This document shows positions 53,466 to 62,955 of a stretch of 64,000 nt of DNA, in pieces. The stretch lies in the NCBI GenBank assembly GCA_026224775.1, contig JAMFRP010000018.1, forward strand, positions 62,001 to 126,000, given 5' to 3'. The notes under the pieces are model-generated. The model worked only from the letters and a program-made list of their open reading frames with translations. It was not told the DNA's origin and ran no database searches. The position numbers were made by a program, and so were the translations under genes. Numbering within the stretch: position 1 is the stretch's first letter; each line of letters begins with the position of its first letter. The stretch comes from Bacteroidota bacterium (GTDB lineage Bacteria; Bacteroidota; Bacteroidia; Sphingobacteriales; Sphingobacteriaceae).

Positions 53466-55301
53466 TTATTCTACTGTTACCGATTTTGCCAAATTACGCG
53501 GCTGATCCACATTACAACCACGCATCACCGCAATATGGTAAGCCAATAACTGTAATGGTATAGTTGCCAGTAATGGTACAAAAGCTTCACTGGTTTGTGG
53601 TATCTCAATTACATATTCGGCCATATCGCGTACCTGCACATCACCTTCCGATACGATAGCGATTACGTGTCCGCCACGGGCTTTAACCTCCTGTATGTTG
53701 CTAACCACTTTTTCGTATGATGAATTTTGAGTGGCGATAAATATCACCGGCATAGCATCATCAATTAAAGCGATAGGACCGTGTTTCATTTCGGCAGCAG
53801 GATAACCTTCGGCGTGTATGTATGATATTTCTTTAAGTTTTAAAGCGCCTTCTAATGCCACAGGGAACGAACTTCCGCGACCAAGGAACAAACAATTGGT
53901 AGAATCTTTAAACCGCGCAGCGATCTCCTTAACATGCTCATTTGAAGCCAGCGCTCTTTCAACCAATTCAGGCACCTGGTCAAGCTCTGTTAAATACTCA
54001 ACCAGTTTGCTTTGGGTGATGGTGCCTCGTTGCTGCGCAATGTAAAACGCCATCAATGTTAACACGGTAACCTGCGCAGTAAATGCTTTGGTTGATGCCA
54101 CACCTATTTCCGGACCTGCGTGGGTATAAACACCTGCATCAGTAGTACGTGGTATTGATGCGCCAACCACATTACAAATACCAAATATGGTGGCGCCTTT
54201 TTCTTTAGCCAACTCAAGGGCTGCCATGGTATCGGCAGTTTCACCTGATTGTGAAATAGCTATAACCAGATCCTTTTCAGTAATGATTGGATTACGATAC
54301 CTGAATTCAGAAGCATATTCAACCTCAACAGGTACACGTGCATACTCCTCGATCAAATATTCGCCAACCAAACCAGCATGCCAGGAAGTTCCGCAGGCTA
54401 CAATAATGATGCGATCAACATTTTTAAGCTTTTCAGCGTATTCCTTTATCCCACCTAACTGAACTTTACCCTGTTGCGGGTAAATCCTTCCACGCATACA
54501 ATCACGTATAGAACGTGGCTGCTCGTAAATTTCTTTCAGCATGAAATGGTCATAGCCGCCTTTTTCAAGCATTTCTAATTTCAAATCAAGCTCCTGTATA
54601 TATGGGGTTTGTACGGTATTATCAATGTTTTTCACCAATAAATTTTCACGACGAACGTAAGCGATCTCGTTATCATTCAGGTAAATTACGTTTTTAGTAT
54701 ACTCTACTATCGGGGTAGCATCTGATGCGATAAAATATTCACCCTGACCAACGCCAATAACCATCGGGCTGCCTTTACGTGCCGCGATTAACAGATCCGG
54801 TTCATCCGAGCTCATAATTACAATCGCATAAGCGCCAATAACCCTGTTTAAAGCAATACGAACTGCCTCCTGTAAATCTAGGCCGGTTTCATGAATAATA
54901 TCCTCAACCAGGTGGATTAACACCTCGGTATCAGTATCACTTTTAAAAACATGCCCTTTTGCTACTAAGGCTTCTTTTATAATTCCATAATTTTCTATAA
55001 TACCGTTATGTATGATAGTTAATTTACGGTCGCCCGAAGAATGAGGGTGTGAATTACGGTCGCTTGGTGCGCCGTGAGTTGCCCAGCGGGTATGGCCCAT
55101 GCCAATTGTTCCGCTTAAATTAAGATCCTTTACAAAGTTTTGCAAATCACTTACTTTACCGGCTTTTTTGTAAACTTTAAGTTCTGTATCCAACAAAGCA
55201 ATACCTGCGCTATCATAGCCGCGGTACTCTAAACGTTGTAAGCCCTTAATTATAATTGGGTAAGCATCTCTAAAGCCTATATAGCCGACAATTCCGCACA
55301 T
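53466..55301 (-). CDS. glmS: Glutamine-fructose-6-phosphate aminotransferase (isomerising)
   Basis: Makes glucosamine 6-phosphate from fructose 6-phosphate and glutamine, the first step to UDP-GlcNAc. The 611-residue enzyme has the catalytic cysteine at residue 2 (MCGIVGYIGF), GMGHTRWATHGAPSD in the glutaminase domain, and two SIS domains: ACGTSWHAG, SQSGETADT, CNVVGASIPR in the first, and LGRGSSFPVALEGALKLKEI in the second. The C-terminus DQPRNLAKSVTVE is the standard ending. Last gene of the glycogen synthase-like / DUF4270 / glmS group. There is no glmS ribozyme visible upstream, as expected outside Firmicutes. Confidence 0.97.
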   Translation of the reverse strand: MCGIVGYIGFRDAYPIIIKGLQRLEYRGYDSAGIALLDTELKVYKKAGKVSDLQNFVKDLNLSGTIGMGHTRWATHGAPSDRNSHPHSSGDRKLTIIHNGIIENYGIIKEALVAKGHVFKSDTDTEVLIHLVEDIIHETGLDLQEAVRIALNRVIGAYAIVIMSSDEPDLLIAARKGSPMVIGVGQGEYFIASDATPIVEYTKNVIYLNDNEIAYVRRENLLVKNIDNTVQTPYIQELDLKLEMLEKGGYDHFMLKEIYEQPRSIRDCMRGRIYPQQGKVQLGGIKEYAEKLKNVDRIIIVACGTSWHAGLVGEYLIEEYARVPVEVEYASEFRYRNPIITEKDLVIAISQSGETADTMAALELAKEKGATIFGICNVVGASIPRTTDAGVYTHAGPEIGVASTKAFTAQVTVLTLMAFYIAQQRGTITQSKLVEYLTELDQVPELVERALASNEHVKEIAARFKDSTNCLFLGRGSSFPVALEGALKLKEISYIHAEGYPAAEMKHGPIALIDDAMPVIFIATQNSSYEKVVSNIQEVKARGGHVIAIVSEGDVQVRDMAEYVIEIPQTSEAFVPLLATIPLQLLAYHIAVMRGCNVDQPRNLAKSVTVE

Positions 55302-55366
55302 AATATTAAATTTTGATTGGGTAAAAGTAAAGAGACGTTATATAATAACCAATACAAATTATACAA

Positions 55367-55403
55367 TTAGCCCCTTAAACATGTTATATATTTAAGGGGC
55401 TAA
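55367..55403 (-). terminator. Hairpin after the DUF4270 gene
   Basis: Perfect 13-base arms (ttagccccttaaa / tttaaggggctaa) around an 11-base loop, starting 5 bases after the DUF4270 stop on the minus strand, with ttgtataattt downstream. A terminator or read-through attenuator between DUF4270 and glmS. Confidence 0.65.
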
Positions 55404-55408
55404 CGTGG

Positions 55409-56857
55409 TTATTGTTTTATTTTGGTATAGATAACGTTAAGCCTCATGCTGTAAGGCGAATTTTTAGCGCCCAATGCATTTACATAACCACCTCTTGCAA
55501 CAGTTCTCGCTGCTACTTGCGCTGAAGGAGTAATATCAACACTGGTTGTATTTGTAGTATCAATTGGCGCTAAATAGGTGCCGTAATCTATCAACTTGTT
55601 GGTGATTCGGTTTTGTATGTATGAAGTAACCAGGAAATGGTAGGTATTAGCGGGTTTGACAGATGTTAAAAAGAACCCACCGAAAGCCCCCACAGCATCC
55701 GCAGTTGACAAGCCTGTAGCATCGGGCAGTTCGACACGCTGGTGTGCAATATCCAGCTCGTACAAGCTAAGGCGCGGTAACGGTACTAAATATGGCGGAA
55801 TATTACTATTCGGGTTCATTGTAACTACTAGTTCCGCACGGTTAATAATTACATTATTAACGCCGCCCACATTTTTATTGCTAAATAGTGAATCAAGATA
55901 CGGGAAGCTTACTTTAACCCTGCTGCCTGCAAGGCCTTGTAAATAAACCAGGCTATCAGTAAGTGTTGTTTTATTAGTTATTGCATTTTGGAAAACCGTG
56001 GACCTGGTGTTGTGAATATAAGAAGCATGCGATATTGTAGGAAGATAAACAGTTGCAGTATCAATAACAGTACCGCTAGCTGATCGGATATAAACGGCGA
56101 TCGAATCCGCTCCGCTTACCATCATTATACCACCAGTGCCAGTTGATTGCCCCCTATTAATAGTGATATACAATCCTTTAACATTGTTTTTGAATATCAA
56201 ATTTGAGTTAAGCTGTGCAGCGCTTGCACTAAACAATGCAGTGCGAAGAAAGCTTTGGCTGATCGGTATCCTGATTTGAGGAGCAATAGTATCCGGAACG
56301 GGTGCTTTACCCGTTGCCGCACTATCAATTATAACATGAGTGCCGGGGCGTGCTATAAAACTTTTTGTGCCTAGCAATACGCTCGGAGTACCCCAGGTAG
56401 TGAAATTATAATAGGTTGCTCCATCAGTCTGGCGTTGTGGCAATTGGTAAACATTTAAGGTATATTGTGACGCAGATGTGCTATCGCCATAAAAACCAGG
56501 GCTGTATTTTAAAATTAATACGGCAGAGTCAATAGTTATAGTACCGGCAGGCAATGTGTACGGCACGTTACCTGACGATGAGGTCATGCCGGGCAAATTC
56601 AAATCAGTAATAAGATCTGCTTGCGTTACGCCAAATATTGGATCATTGATATATCCCAGCGGGCATTTAGCTATACCACTGGTTACAACAGAATCCTCTG
56701 CTACTGTTTTAGTAAACACAGTGGCAGTATCAATCAGCGAGCCGCTTAAATTGCCTTTAGTACCAAGGGTAAAACCCACGGTGTCCTGGTTTTTACAGCT
56801 ATTCAAAATAAAAAGACTTATCAACAGGGTTAATAAGTCTATCCGGAAAAATTTCAT
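55409..56857 (-). CDS. DUF4270 lipoprotein
   Basis: A 482-residue exported protein of the DUF4270 family. I start at ATG 56857, giving a lipoprotein signal (LLTLLISLFILNSCKNQ) with lipobox cysteine; a frame-opening ATG at 56881 would overlap the previous gene. The mature part reads as a beta-rich surface protein: GTITIDSAVLILKYSPGFYGD, YTLNVYQLPQ and NNVIINRAELVVTMNPNSN are family-typical strands. It lies directly after the glycogen synthase-like gene (16 bases), and I recall the same order in related genomes. Function unknown; probably at the outer membrane. Confidence 0.85.
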   Translation of the reverse strand: MKFFRIDLLTLLISLFILNSCKNQDTVGFTLGTKGNLSGSLIDTATVFTKTVAEDSVVTSGIAKCPLGYINDPIFGVTQADLITDLNLPGMTSSSGNVPYTLPAGTITIDSAVLILKYSPGFYGDSTSASQYTLNVYQLPQRQTDGATYYNFTTWGTPSVLLGTKSFIARPGTHVIIDSAATGKAPVPDTIAPQIRIPISQSFLRTALFSASAAQLNSNLIFKNNVKGLYITINRGQSTGTGGIMMVSGADSIAVYIRSASGTVIDTATVYLPTISHASYIHNTRSTVFQNAITNKTTLTDSLVYLQGLAGSRVKVSFPYLDSLFSNKNVGGVNNVIINRAELVVTMNPNSNIPPYLVPLPRLSLYELDIAHQRVELPDATGLSTADAVGAFGGFFLTSVKPANTYHFLVTSYIQNRITNKLIDYGTYLAPIDTTNTTSVDITPSAQVAARTVARGGYVNALGAKNSPYSMRLNVIYTKIKQ

Positions 56858-56873
56858 ATATGATCTCAATGCT

Positions 56874-57698
56874 TTATACAACTTGTGCTAATTCTTCACT
56901 AGCTATTTCGTCGTAAAAATTGTAATAATTTTCCAAATCTGATGTAGAATTAAATTCCAAAACCGATTTGTGGCTGTTTTTAACATTATTTAACACATCC
57001 TGATCAATGTTTTCGCTACCTAAAACAATCGCGTCCGAATATTGAATCGCGCCAGCATACAATGCAGAGTTAGTGCCTGGTTTATAAGCATCTACATGTG
57101 CTTCGGTCATATCGCTCATTATCGCTTTGTGTGCAAAATCAGCGCTTAATTGTTCCGCGAAATCATTCTCATAAACAGAGTAAACTATTTTTGAGTTTTT
57201 AAATGTCGGATCGTCTTTATAAGTAGTTTTTAAATAAGCCGGTACCAGTGTACTCATCCAGCCATGGCAATGGATGATATCCGGAGCCCAGCCCAGCTTT
57301 TTAACAGTTTCCAATGCGCCCTTACAAAAGAAGATCATCCTTTCGTCGTTGTCAGCATAAAACTTTCCGTCTTTGTCGTTAAACACATGTTTACGCTGGA
57401 AATATTCTTCATTATCTAAAAAATAAACCTGCATACGCGCCGCCGGAATAGACGCAACTTTAATAATTAATGGATTATCATTGTCATTAATAATGATATT
57501 CATTCCCGATAACCGAATAACTTCATGAAGGCGGTTTCTGCGCTCGTTAATGTTTCCAAAACGCGGCATCAGGATACGGATTTCGTAACCTTTCTCCTGC
57601 ATTGCCTGCGGGAGTTGACGTGTGATTTCAGAAATTTTTGAGAGTTCCAGAAAAGGCGACATTTCATGAGTTATGAACAAAAGCTTAGCTTTACCCAT
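56874..57698 (-). CDS. Glycogen/starch synthase-like protein, GT5 N-domain only
   Basis: A 274-residue protein matching the N-terminal domain of GT5 glycogen synthase: LLFITHEMSPFLELSKISEI (in place of the usual K-x-GGL ADP-glucose loop), EIRILMPRFGNINERR, and DIIHCHGWMSTLVPAYL. The C-terminal GT domain (~200 residues) is absent, and the catalytic KxGGL motif is altered to ELSKIS, so catalysis as a glycogen synthase is doubtful. Such short forms occur next to panC in Bacteroidota as I remember. It may have a binding or regulatory role. Divergent from panC across 156 bases. Confidence 0.85.
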   Translation of the reverse strand: MGKAKLLFITHEMSPFLELSKISEITRQLPQAMQEKGYEIRILMPRFGNINERRNRLHEVIRLSGMNIIINDNDNPLIIKVASIPAARMQVYFLDNEEYFQRKHVFNDKDGKFYADNDERMIFFCKGALETVKKLGWAPDIIHCHGWMSTLVPAYLKTTYKDDPTFKNSKIVYSVYENDFAEQLSADFAHKAIMSDMTEAHVDAYKPGTNSALYAGAIQYSDAIVLGSENIDQDVLNNVKNSHKSVLEFNSTSDLENYYNFYDEIASEELAQVV

Positions 57699-57854
57699 CT
57701 TTAAATCAGTATTAAATTATATAAGAAGTCAAACAAAATTTGAGTTTGCAAATATAATCAATATAATATGAAGTATCAACGTATTATGCAAGTAAATTCG
57801 CTTGTTTTAATTTAGTTAATTACTTTCGCCGATTATTTTTAGATTTTTAACGCC

Positions 57855-58691
57855 TTGAGAGTATTTACAACAACCCGGGAAATACAACAGCATTTAGCTG
57901 ATTTGCGTAACAAAGGTCTGTCTACCGGATTTGTGGCAACCATGGGGGCATTGCATCAAGGGCACTTGTCGCTTATTCAGCAGGCAAAAAAAGATAACGA
58001 TTTGGTTATCTGCAGCATTTTTGTAAATCCAACCCAGTTTAATGATCCTGCCGATCTTGAAAAATACCCCCGCCCGATCACCCACGATACCCAAATGCTT
58101 GAGCGGGCAGGATGCGATATTTTATTTAACCCTGAGGTGAGTGAAATGTATGCTGATAATGAGCATTGGCATTTAGCGCTTGGTGAAATTGAGCATTTAC
58201 TGGAGGGAAAGTTTCGTCCGGGGCATTACCAGGGGGTAACTCAGGTGGTTTATAAGCTGTTTAATATAATTAAGCCCGATACGGCTTATTTTGGGCAGAA
58301 GGACTACCAGCAAATTATGGTGATAACCAAAATGGTTGAATTGTTAAACATGCCGGTTAAGCTGGTCATGTGCCCAATTTTAAGGGAAGAAGATGGCCTG
58401 GCTATGAGCTCGCGTAATATTCATTTAACGGCTGAAGACAGGTTGCATTCGCTTATCCTATCAAAAACCCTTAACTGGGTTAAGGAAAACTTCGATAGTA
58501 ATAACATTGCCGGGTTACAGGATAAAGCAGCTGAAGCTATAAATGCAGAGGATGGCGTATCGCTGGAATATTTTGAGCTGGCTGATGGAGATACTTTACA
58601 CCCGGCAAATCAGGCCACTAAAAATGTGGTTGCATTGGTAGCCGCCAGGGTTGGTAAAACACGCCTGATAGACAACGTTTTGATGGGCTGA
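57855..58691 (+). CDS. panC: Pantothenate synthetase
   Basis: Joins pantoate and beta-alanine with ATP, giving pantothenate for coenzyme A. The 278-residue enzyme has FVATMGALHQGHLSLI with the HxGH nucleotide motif near residue 35, CSIFVNPTQFNDPADLEKYP, GKFRPGHYQGVTQVV, YFGQKDYQQIMVI and the KMSKS-like AMSSRN loop. The start is TTG 57855. panD follows after 83 bases, so the two pantothenate genes are together. Confidence 0.96.
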   Translation: MRVFTTTREIQQHLADLRNKGLSTGFVATMGALHQGHLSLIQQAKKDNDLVICSIFVNPTQFNDPADLEKYPRPITHDTQMLERAGCDILFNPEVSEMYADNEHWHLALGEIEHLLEGKFRPGHYQGVTQVVYKLFNIIKPDTAYFGQKDYQQIMVITKMVELLNMPVKLVMCPILREEDGLAMSSRNIHLTAEDRLHSLILSKTLNWVKENFDSNNIAGLQDKAAEAINAEDGVSLEYFELADGDTLHPANQATKNVVALVAARVGKTRLIDNVLMG

Positions 58692-58774
58692 TAATGAGCA
58701 CCTTGCCAATGAGTTTTACATTGACATGAAGCTTGAATTATGAAGTATGAAATATAAAGCATTAACTTTGCGCC

Positions 58775-59125
58775 ATGATAATTGAGGTATTAAAATCTAA
58801 GGTCCATCGTGCACGTGTAACCCAGGCCGAACTGAATTATGTGGGCAGTATTACGATTGATGAAGATTTAATGGATGCGGCAAATATTATTGCCAACGAG
58901 AAGGTTCAGATAGTAAATAACAACAACGGTGCCCGCTTTGAAACCTATGTAATTAAAGGAGAACGCGGCAGCGGCACAATATGCCTTAACGGCGCTACTG
59001 CACGCCTGGCGCAAGTTGGCGACGTAGTTATCATCATGTCATACGGTTATATGGAAATGGATGAGGCCCGCACTTATCAGCCAATAGCTATCTTCCCGGA
59101 TATTGATAACCAGTTGATAAAATAA
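58775..59125 (+). CDS. panD: Aspartate 1-decarboxylase
   Basis: Pyruvoyl-dependent enzyme that makes beta-alanine from aspartate for panC. The self-cleavage site is G24-S25 in [11 protein letters not shown], and the catalytic tyrosine (in [20 protein letters not shown]) and Arg54 region are present. At 116 residues it is the bacterial form. A TAACTTTG box (58763-58770) lies 4 bases before the ATG, like the arrangement at the LysE-type gene. The maturation factor PanM is not seen. Confidence 0.96.
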   Translation: MIIEVLKSKVHRARVTQAELNYVGSITIDEDLMDAANIIANEKVQIVNNNNGARFETYVIKGERGSGTICLNGATARLAQVGDVVIIMSYGYMEMDEARTYQPIAIFPDIDNQLIK

Positions 59126-59126
59126 A

Positions 59127-59654
59127 CTAATTGTTAGGATAGGCACTCAATCCTAAAATCAGTTTTACGGTAACATCTGTATTAACACTATTACGCAATT
59201 TGTAAACCATGCGTATCCTAACATCAGGCTGGCGCACCAGTTGATCTAAAAAATTAGAGTTATCAATATCTAACACCATGCTATTGCCAACACCTTGGGT
59301 AATGTCGGTTCTGGAGGCTACTAAAATCTCATCACTACCATCATGTTTTGACATGTAGAACTTAACATATTCTAAATTCCCAATATTAAATCCGGCCGGA
59401 TCAGTTGACCTTAGCTTGGCCGATACAACCATTACCTCACCAACATGGTTGGCATTATTTCCATCCTTAGTAAAGTTCTGATCATAGCTGGTGGCTATAT
59501 TTACGGCTGTATATTGCGTTCCGGGTTGTGATGATGCCGGAATAGTAAGGTTTGTTGTATACGGGAATGTTGACTTAACAACAGACTCGAACATGCCGCA
59601 ACCGCTAAAAATAAACAGCAAAGCAATTAAAACTGGTAATGTTTTTTTAGTCAT
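59127..59654 (-). CDS. Hypothetical lipoprotein
   Basis: A 175-residue protein with a lipoprotein signal (LIALLFIFSGCGMF; lipobox cysteine near residue 19). The mature part appears to be a beta-sandwich with strands such as LTIPASSQPGTQY, GEVMVVSAKLRSTD, NLEYVKFYMSK and VRIRMVYKLRNSV. I do not recognise a family. It ends one base after panD on the opposite strand, so the two 3' ends nearly touch. Likely outer-membrane facing, role unknown. Confidence 0.75.
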   Translation of the reverse strand: MTKKTLPVLIALLFIFSGCGMFESVVKSTFPYTTNLTIPASSQPGTQYTAVNIATSYDQNFTKDGNNANHVGEVMVVSAKLRSTDPAGFNIGNLEYVKFYMSKHDGSDEILVASRTDITQGVGNSMVLDIDNSNFLDQLVRQPDVRIRMVYKLRNSVNTDVTVKLILGLSAYPNN

Positions 59655-59778
59655 ATCTCACAAGTTTTATACTGGATAGTAAATATCAACTATTAATGTC
59701 AATAATAGTTTAAAAATAGGATTTTTATCTCCTTATATTAAAATTGAAAATTTTAAGTTTCAAATGGTTCTATTTTTC

Positions 59779-59824
59779 TATCTTTGCACCCCGACGCTGA
59801 GGTCGGGAATTTTCGCTTTCAGCG
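59779..59824 (+). promoter_or_regulatory. Putative carB promoter and structured leader
   Basis: TATCTTTG (59779-59786) fits the Bacteroidota -7 box; no clear -33 TTG is at the ideal spacing. About 105 bases of leader follow before the carB ATG (59898). Within it, cccgac/gtcggg (59790-59807) and cgct/agcg (59814-59824) can form two small hairpins. No T-run, leader peptide or known riboswitch is recognised. Confidence 0.45.
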
Positions 59825-59897
59825 CATAGGAAAACGGTTACATTCTCAAATGAATTTAACTTTTAATCTTTAGAACTTTTTAATATAAAAAAGCCCT

Positions 59898-62714
59898 ATG
59901 CCCAAAGATAACTCCATTAAATCTGTATTAATTATCGGTTCAGGTCCTATTATTATAGGCCAGGCTTGCGAATTTGATTATGCCGGGTCGCAAGCTGCAC
60001 TTTCATTAAAAGACGAAGGTATTTCGGTATCCATCATCAATAGCAACCCCGCCACCATCATGACGGATAAGGTTATTGCTGATCATGTGTACCTGTTGCC
60101 GCTGACTTCTGAAAGTATTGAAAAAATATTACAGGAACAACAAATTGATGCCGTACTGCCTACTATGGGCGGCCAAACAGCGCTTAACCTTTGTATTGAG
60201 GTTGCAGAGCGTGGTATTTGGGATAAATATGGTGTGAAAATAGTTGGCGTAGATTTAGCCGCTATTGAGAAAACTGAAAACCGCGAAGCTTTCCGCCAGT
60301 TAATGGTGGACATCGGCGTGGGTGTAGCAACATCCAAAATTGCCAACTCGTTTTTAGAAGGTAAAGAAGCTGCGCAGGAAATCGGATTTCCGTTAGTTAT
60401 ACGCCCAAGCTATACGCTTGGTGGTAAAGGTGCCGGTTTCGTACACAAAAAAGAAGAATTTGATGAAGCTTTAAGCCGCGGCTTGCAGGCATCACCAACC
60501 CACGAAGTTTTGGTGGAGCAGGCAGTTTTAGGCTGGAAAGAATATGAATTGGAGTTATTGAGGGATAATAATGACAATGTGATCATTATCTGCTCTATCG
60601 AAAACTTTGACCCGATGGGTATCCACACAGGCGACTCGATTACCGTGGCACCAGCCATGACCCTGAGCGACCGGTGCTACCAGGATATGCGTAACCAGGC
60701 TATCAAAATGATGCGTGCCATTGGTAATTTCGCGGGTGGTTGTAACGTACAGTTTTCGGTTAACCCGGCTGATGAATCTATCATCGCTATCGAAATTAAC
60801 CCGCGTGTATCACGTTCATCAGCTTTAGCATCAAAAGCAACCGGCTACCCAATTGCTAAAATTGCTGCTAAACTGGCTATAGGTTATAACCTTGACGAAA
60901 TAGAAAACCAGATCACCAAAACAACATCCGCTTATTTTGAGCCGACTTTGGATTACGTGATCGTGAAGATCCCCCGCTGGAACTTTGATAAATTTAAAGG
61001 CGCTAACCGCGAGTTAGGCCTGCAAATGAAATCGGTGGGTGAGGTTATGGGTATAGGCCGCAGCTTTATTGAGGCTTTACAGAAAGCTTGCCAGAGTTTG
61101 GAGATCGGTCGTGCCGGTTTAGGTGCAGATGGCCGCCAAAGCCGCAATCTGGAAGAAATTATGCACAGTTTGGAGCATCCAAGCTGGGACAGGTTGTTCC
61201 ATATTTACGATGCGTTGAGTTTAGGCGTACCGGTTGAATCGGTTAGAAAAGCTACCAAAATTGATCGCTGGTTTCTTAACCAGATTGTTGATGTGGTTAA
61301 CCTGGAAACTGAGCTTCGCCGCTATAACCTGAATAACATACCCGAAGATTTCTTCTTCACCCTTAAACAAAAAGGATTTTCGGATACACAGATCGCTTAC
61401 ATATTGGGCAATGTTACCGAAGAGGATGTTTATCAACGCCGCAAAGCCCTGGGCATTAACCGGGTTTATAAAATGGTGGATACCTGCGCTGCGGAATTCA
61501 ACGCGCAAACACCATACTACTACTCAACTTACGAAGGTGAGAATGAATCCAAAGTATCCGACAAAAAGAAAATCATTGTATTAGGTTCAGGTCCTAACCG
61601 TATTGGCCAGGGTATTGAGTTTGATTATAGCTGTGTTCACGGTTTGCTTGCTGCCAAAGAAGCTGGTTTTGAAGCCATCATGGTTAACTGTAACCCTGAA
61701 ACAGTATCAACCGACTTTAACATGGCTGATAAGCTGTACTTTGAGCCGGTATATTGGGAACATGTTCGCGAAATAATCGAACTTGAAAAACCTTATGGTG
61801 TAATTGTTCAGCTTGGTGGTCAAACTGCCTTGAAAATGGCTGAGAAAATGCATCAGCATGGTATCAAGATCATCGGTACTTCGTTTGATAATATGGATAT
61901 TGCCGAGGATCGCGGTCGTTTCTCTGATCTGTTAAAAGAATTGGAGATCCCATATCCAAGATATGGTGTTGCCGAAAGTGCTGAAGAAGCATTAGAAGTT
62001 GCACACCATGTAGGTTACCCGGTGTTAGTTCGCCCAAGCTATGTATTAGGCGGGCAGGGTATGAGCATTGTGATTAATGATGAGGACCTGGAAAAAGCAG
62101 TAGTAAGCTTACTTAAAAATCTTCCGGGCAACCGTGTATTGATCGACCATTTCCTTGACCGTGCTTCTGAAGCAGAATCTGATTCAATAAGTGATGGCGA
62201 CGATGTGCATATCATCGGCTTAATGGAGCATATTGAGCCTGCGGGTATCCACTCAGGCGATTCATTCGCGGTATTGCCGCCATTTGATCTTTCTGATCAT
62301 GTGATCAGCCAAATGGAAGCGTATACCAAAAAGATCGCGATCGCGTTAAATGTTCGTGGTTTATTAAACATACAGTTCGCCATAAAAGATGAGAAGGTTT
62401 ATGTGATCGAAGCCAACCCTCGTGCATCACGTACCGTACCGTTCATAGCAAAAGCTTACGATGTACCTTACATTAACATTGCCGCTAAAATTATGTTAGA
62501 GGCTAATAAGCTGAAGGACTTTACCATCGTGCGCAAGCTTGAAGGTTACGCGATAAAAGAACCGGTGTTCTCTTTCGATAAATTCCCTGAAGTGAACAAA
62601 CAGTTAGGCCCCGAGATGAAATCAACAGGGGAAGCCATTCGCTTCATACCAAACCTGCAGGATCCATACTTCAGGCACTTGTACAAAGAGAAATCAATGT
62701 ACTTAAGCAAATAA
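59898..62714 (+). CDS. carB: Carbamoyl-phosphate synthase large subunit (short form)
   Basis: Makes carbamoyl phosphate from bicarbonate, ammonia (from CarA) and 2 ATP, for pyrimidines and arginine. The first ATP-grasp half opens GSGPIIIGQACEFDYAGSQA, with PSYTLGGKGAGFV; the second half has GSGPNRIGQGIEFDYSCVHG and PSYVLGGQGMSIV near residue 715. The protein ends at FRHLYKEKSMYLSK, residue 938, where the ~135-residue MGS-like regulatory domain of E. coli CarB (1073 residues) would begin. Thus allosteric control by UMP/ornithine is probably absent. The small subunit carA is not in this window. A strong terminator follows. Confidence 0.96.
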   Translation: MPKDNSIKSVLIIGSGPIIIGQACEFDYAGSQAALSLKDEGISVSIINSNPATIMTDKVIADHVYLLPLTSESIEKILQEQQIDAVLPTMGGQTALNLCIEVAERGIWDKYGVKIVGVDLAAIEKTENREAFRQLMVDIGVGVATSKIANSFLEGKEAAQEIGFPLVIRPSYTLGGKGAGFVHKKEEFDEALSRGLQASPTHEVLVEQAVLGWKEYELELLRDNNDNVIIICSIENFDPMGIHTGDSITVAPAMTLSDRCYQDMRNQAIKMMRAIGNFAGGCNVQFSVNPADESIIAIEINPRVSRSSALASKATGYPIAKIAAKLAIGYNLDEIENQITKTTSAYFEPTLDYVIVKIPRWNFDKFKGANRELGLQMKSVGEVMGIGRSFIEALQKACQSLEIGRAGLGADGRQSRNLEEIMHSLEHPSWDRLFHIYDALSLGVPVESVRKATKIDRWFLNQIVDVVNLETELRRYNLNNIPEDFFFTLKQKGFSDTQIAYILGNVTEEDVYQRRKALGINRVYKMVDTCAAEFNAQTPYYYSTYEGENESKVSDKKKIIVLGSGPNRIGQGIEFDYSCVHGLLAAKEAGFEAIMVNCNPETVSTDFNMADKLYFEPVYWEHVREIIELEKPYGVIVQLGGQTALKMAEKMHQHGIKIIGTSFDNMDIAEDRGRFSDLLKELEIPYPRYGVAESAEEALEVAHHVGYPVLVRPSYVLGGQGMSIVINDEDLEKAVVSLLKNLPGNRVLIDHFLDRASEAESDSISDGDDVHIIGLMEHIEPAGIHSGDSFAVLPPFDLSDHVISQMEAYTKKIAIALNVRGLLNIQFAIKDEKVYVIEANPRASRTVPFIAKAYDVPYINIAAKIMLEANKLKDFTIVRKLEGYAIKEPVFSFDKFPEVNKQLGPEMKSTGEAIRFIPNLQDPYFRHLYKEKSMYLSK

Positions 62715-62738
62715 CACCCTAAAGGTGTAGTAAATATT

Positions 62739-62770
62739 AAAAGGCCGAAAGTATATCTTTCGGCCTTTTT
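62739..62770 (+). terminator. Rho-independent terminator after carB
   Basis: Perfect 13-base arms (aaaaggccgaaag / ctttcggcctttt) around a 5-base loop (tatat), followed by a T-run. It lies 24 bases after the carB stop. Confidence 0.9.
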
Positions 62771-62777
62771 TCATATC

Positions 62778-62860
62778 ATGTCATTGCGAGGAACGAAGCA
62801 ATCGCGAACTTTGCATAGTGGCTTTTCTACGTGAGATTGCTTCGTTCCTCGCAATGACAT
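62778..62860. repeat. REP-like palindrome, tcattgcgaggaacgaagca
   Basis: Left arm atgtcattgcgaggaacgaa then gcaatcgc; right arm gattgcttcgttcctcgcaa then tgacat. Nearly perfect inverted repeat of 83 bases between the carB terminator and the small gene at 62956. Complete counterpart of the shortened copy at 38839. Confidence 0.85.
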
Positions 62861-62955
62861 AGTGTTTTTAGATAGGCTCCAAGGTTTGAATTTTATTTCT
62901 TCGTCTTTATTTGGATTGATTATAAATAATGTCGACTTTTGTTTTACAAAGATAG

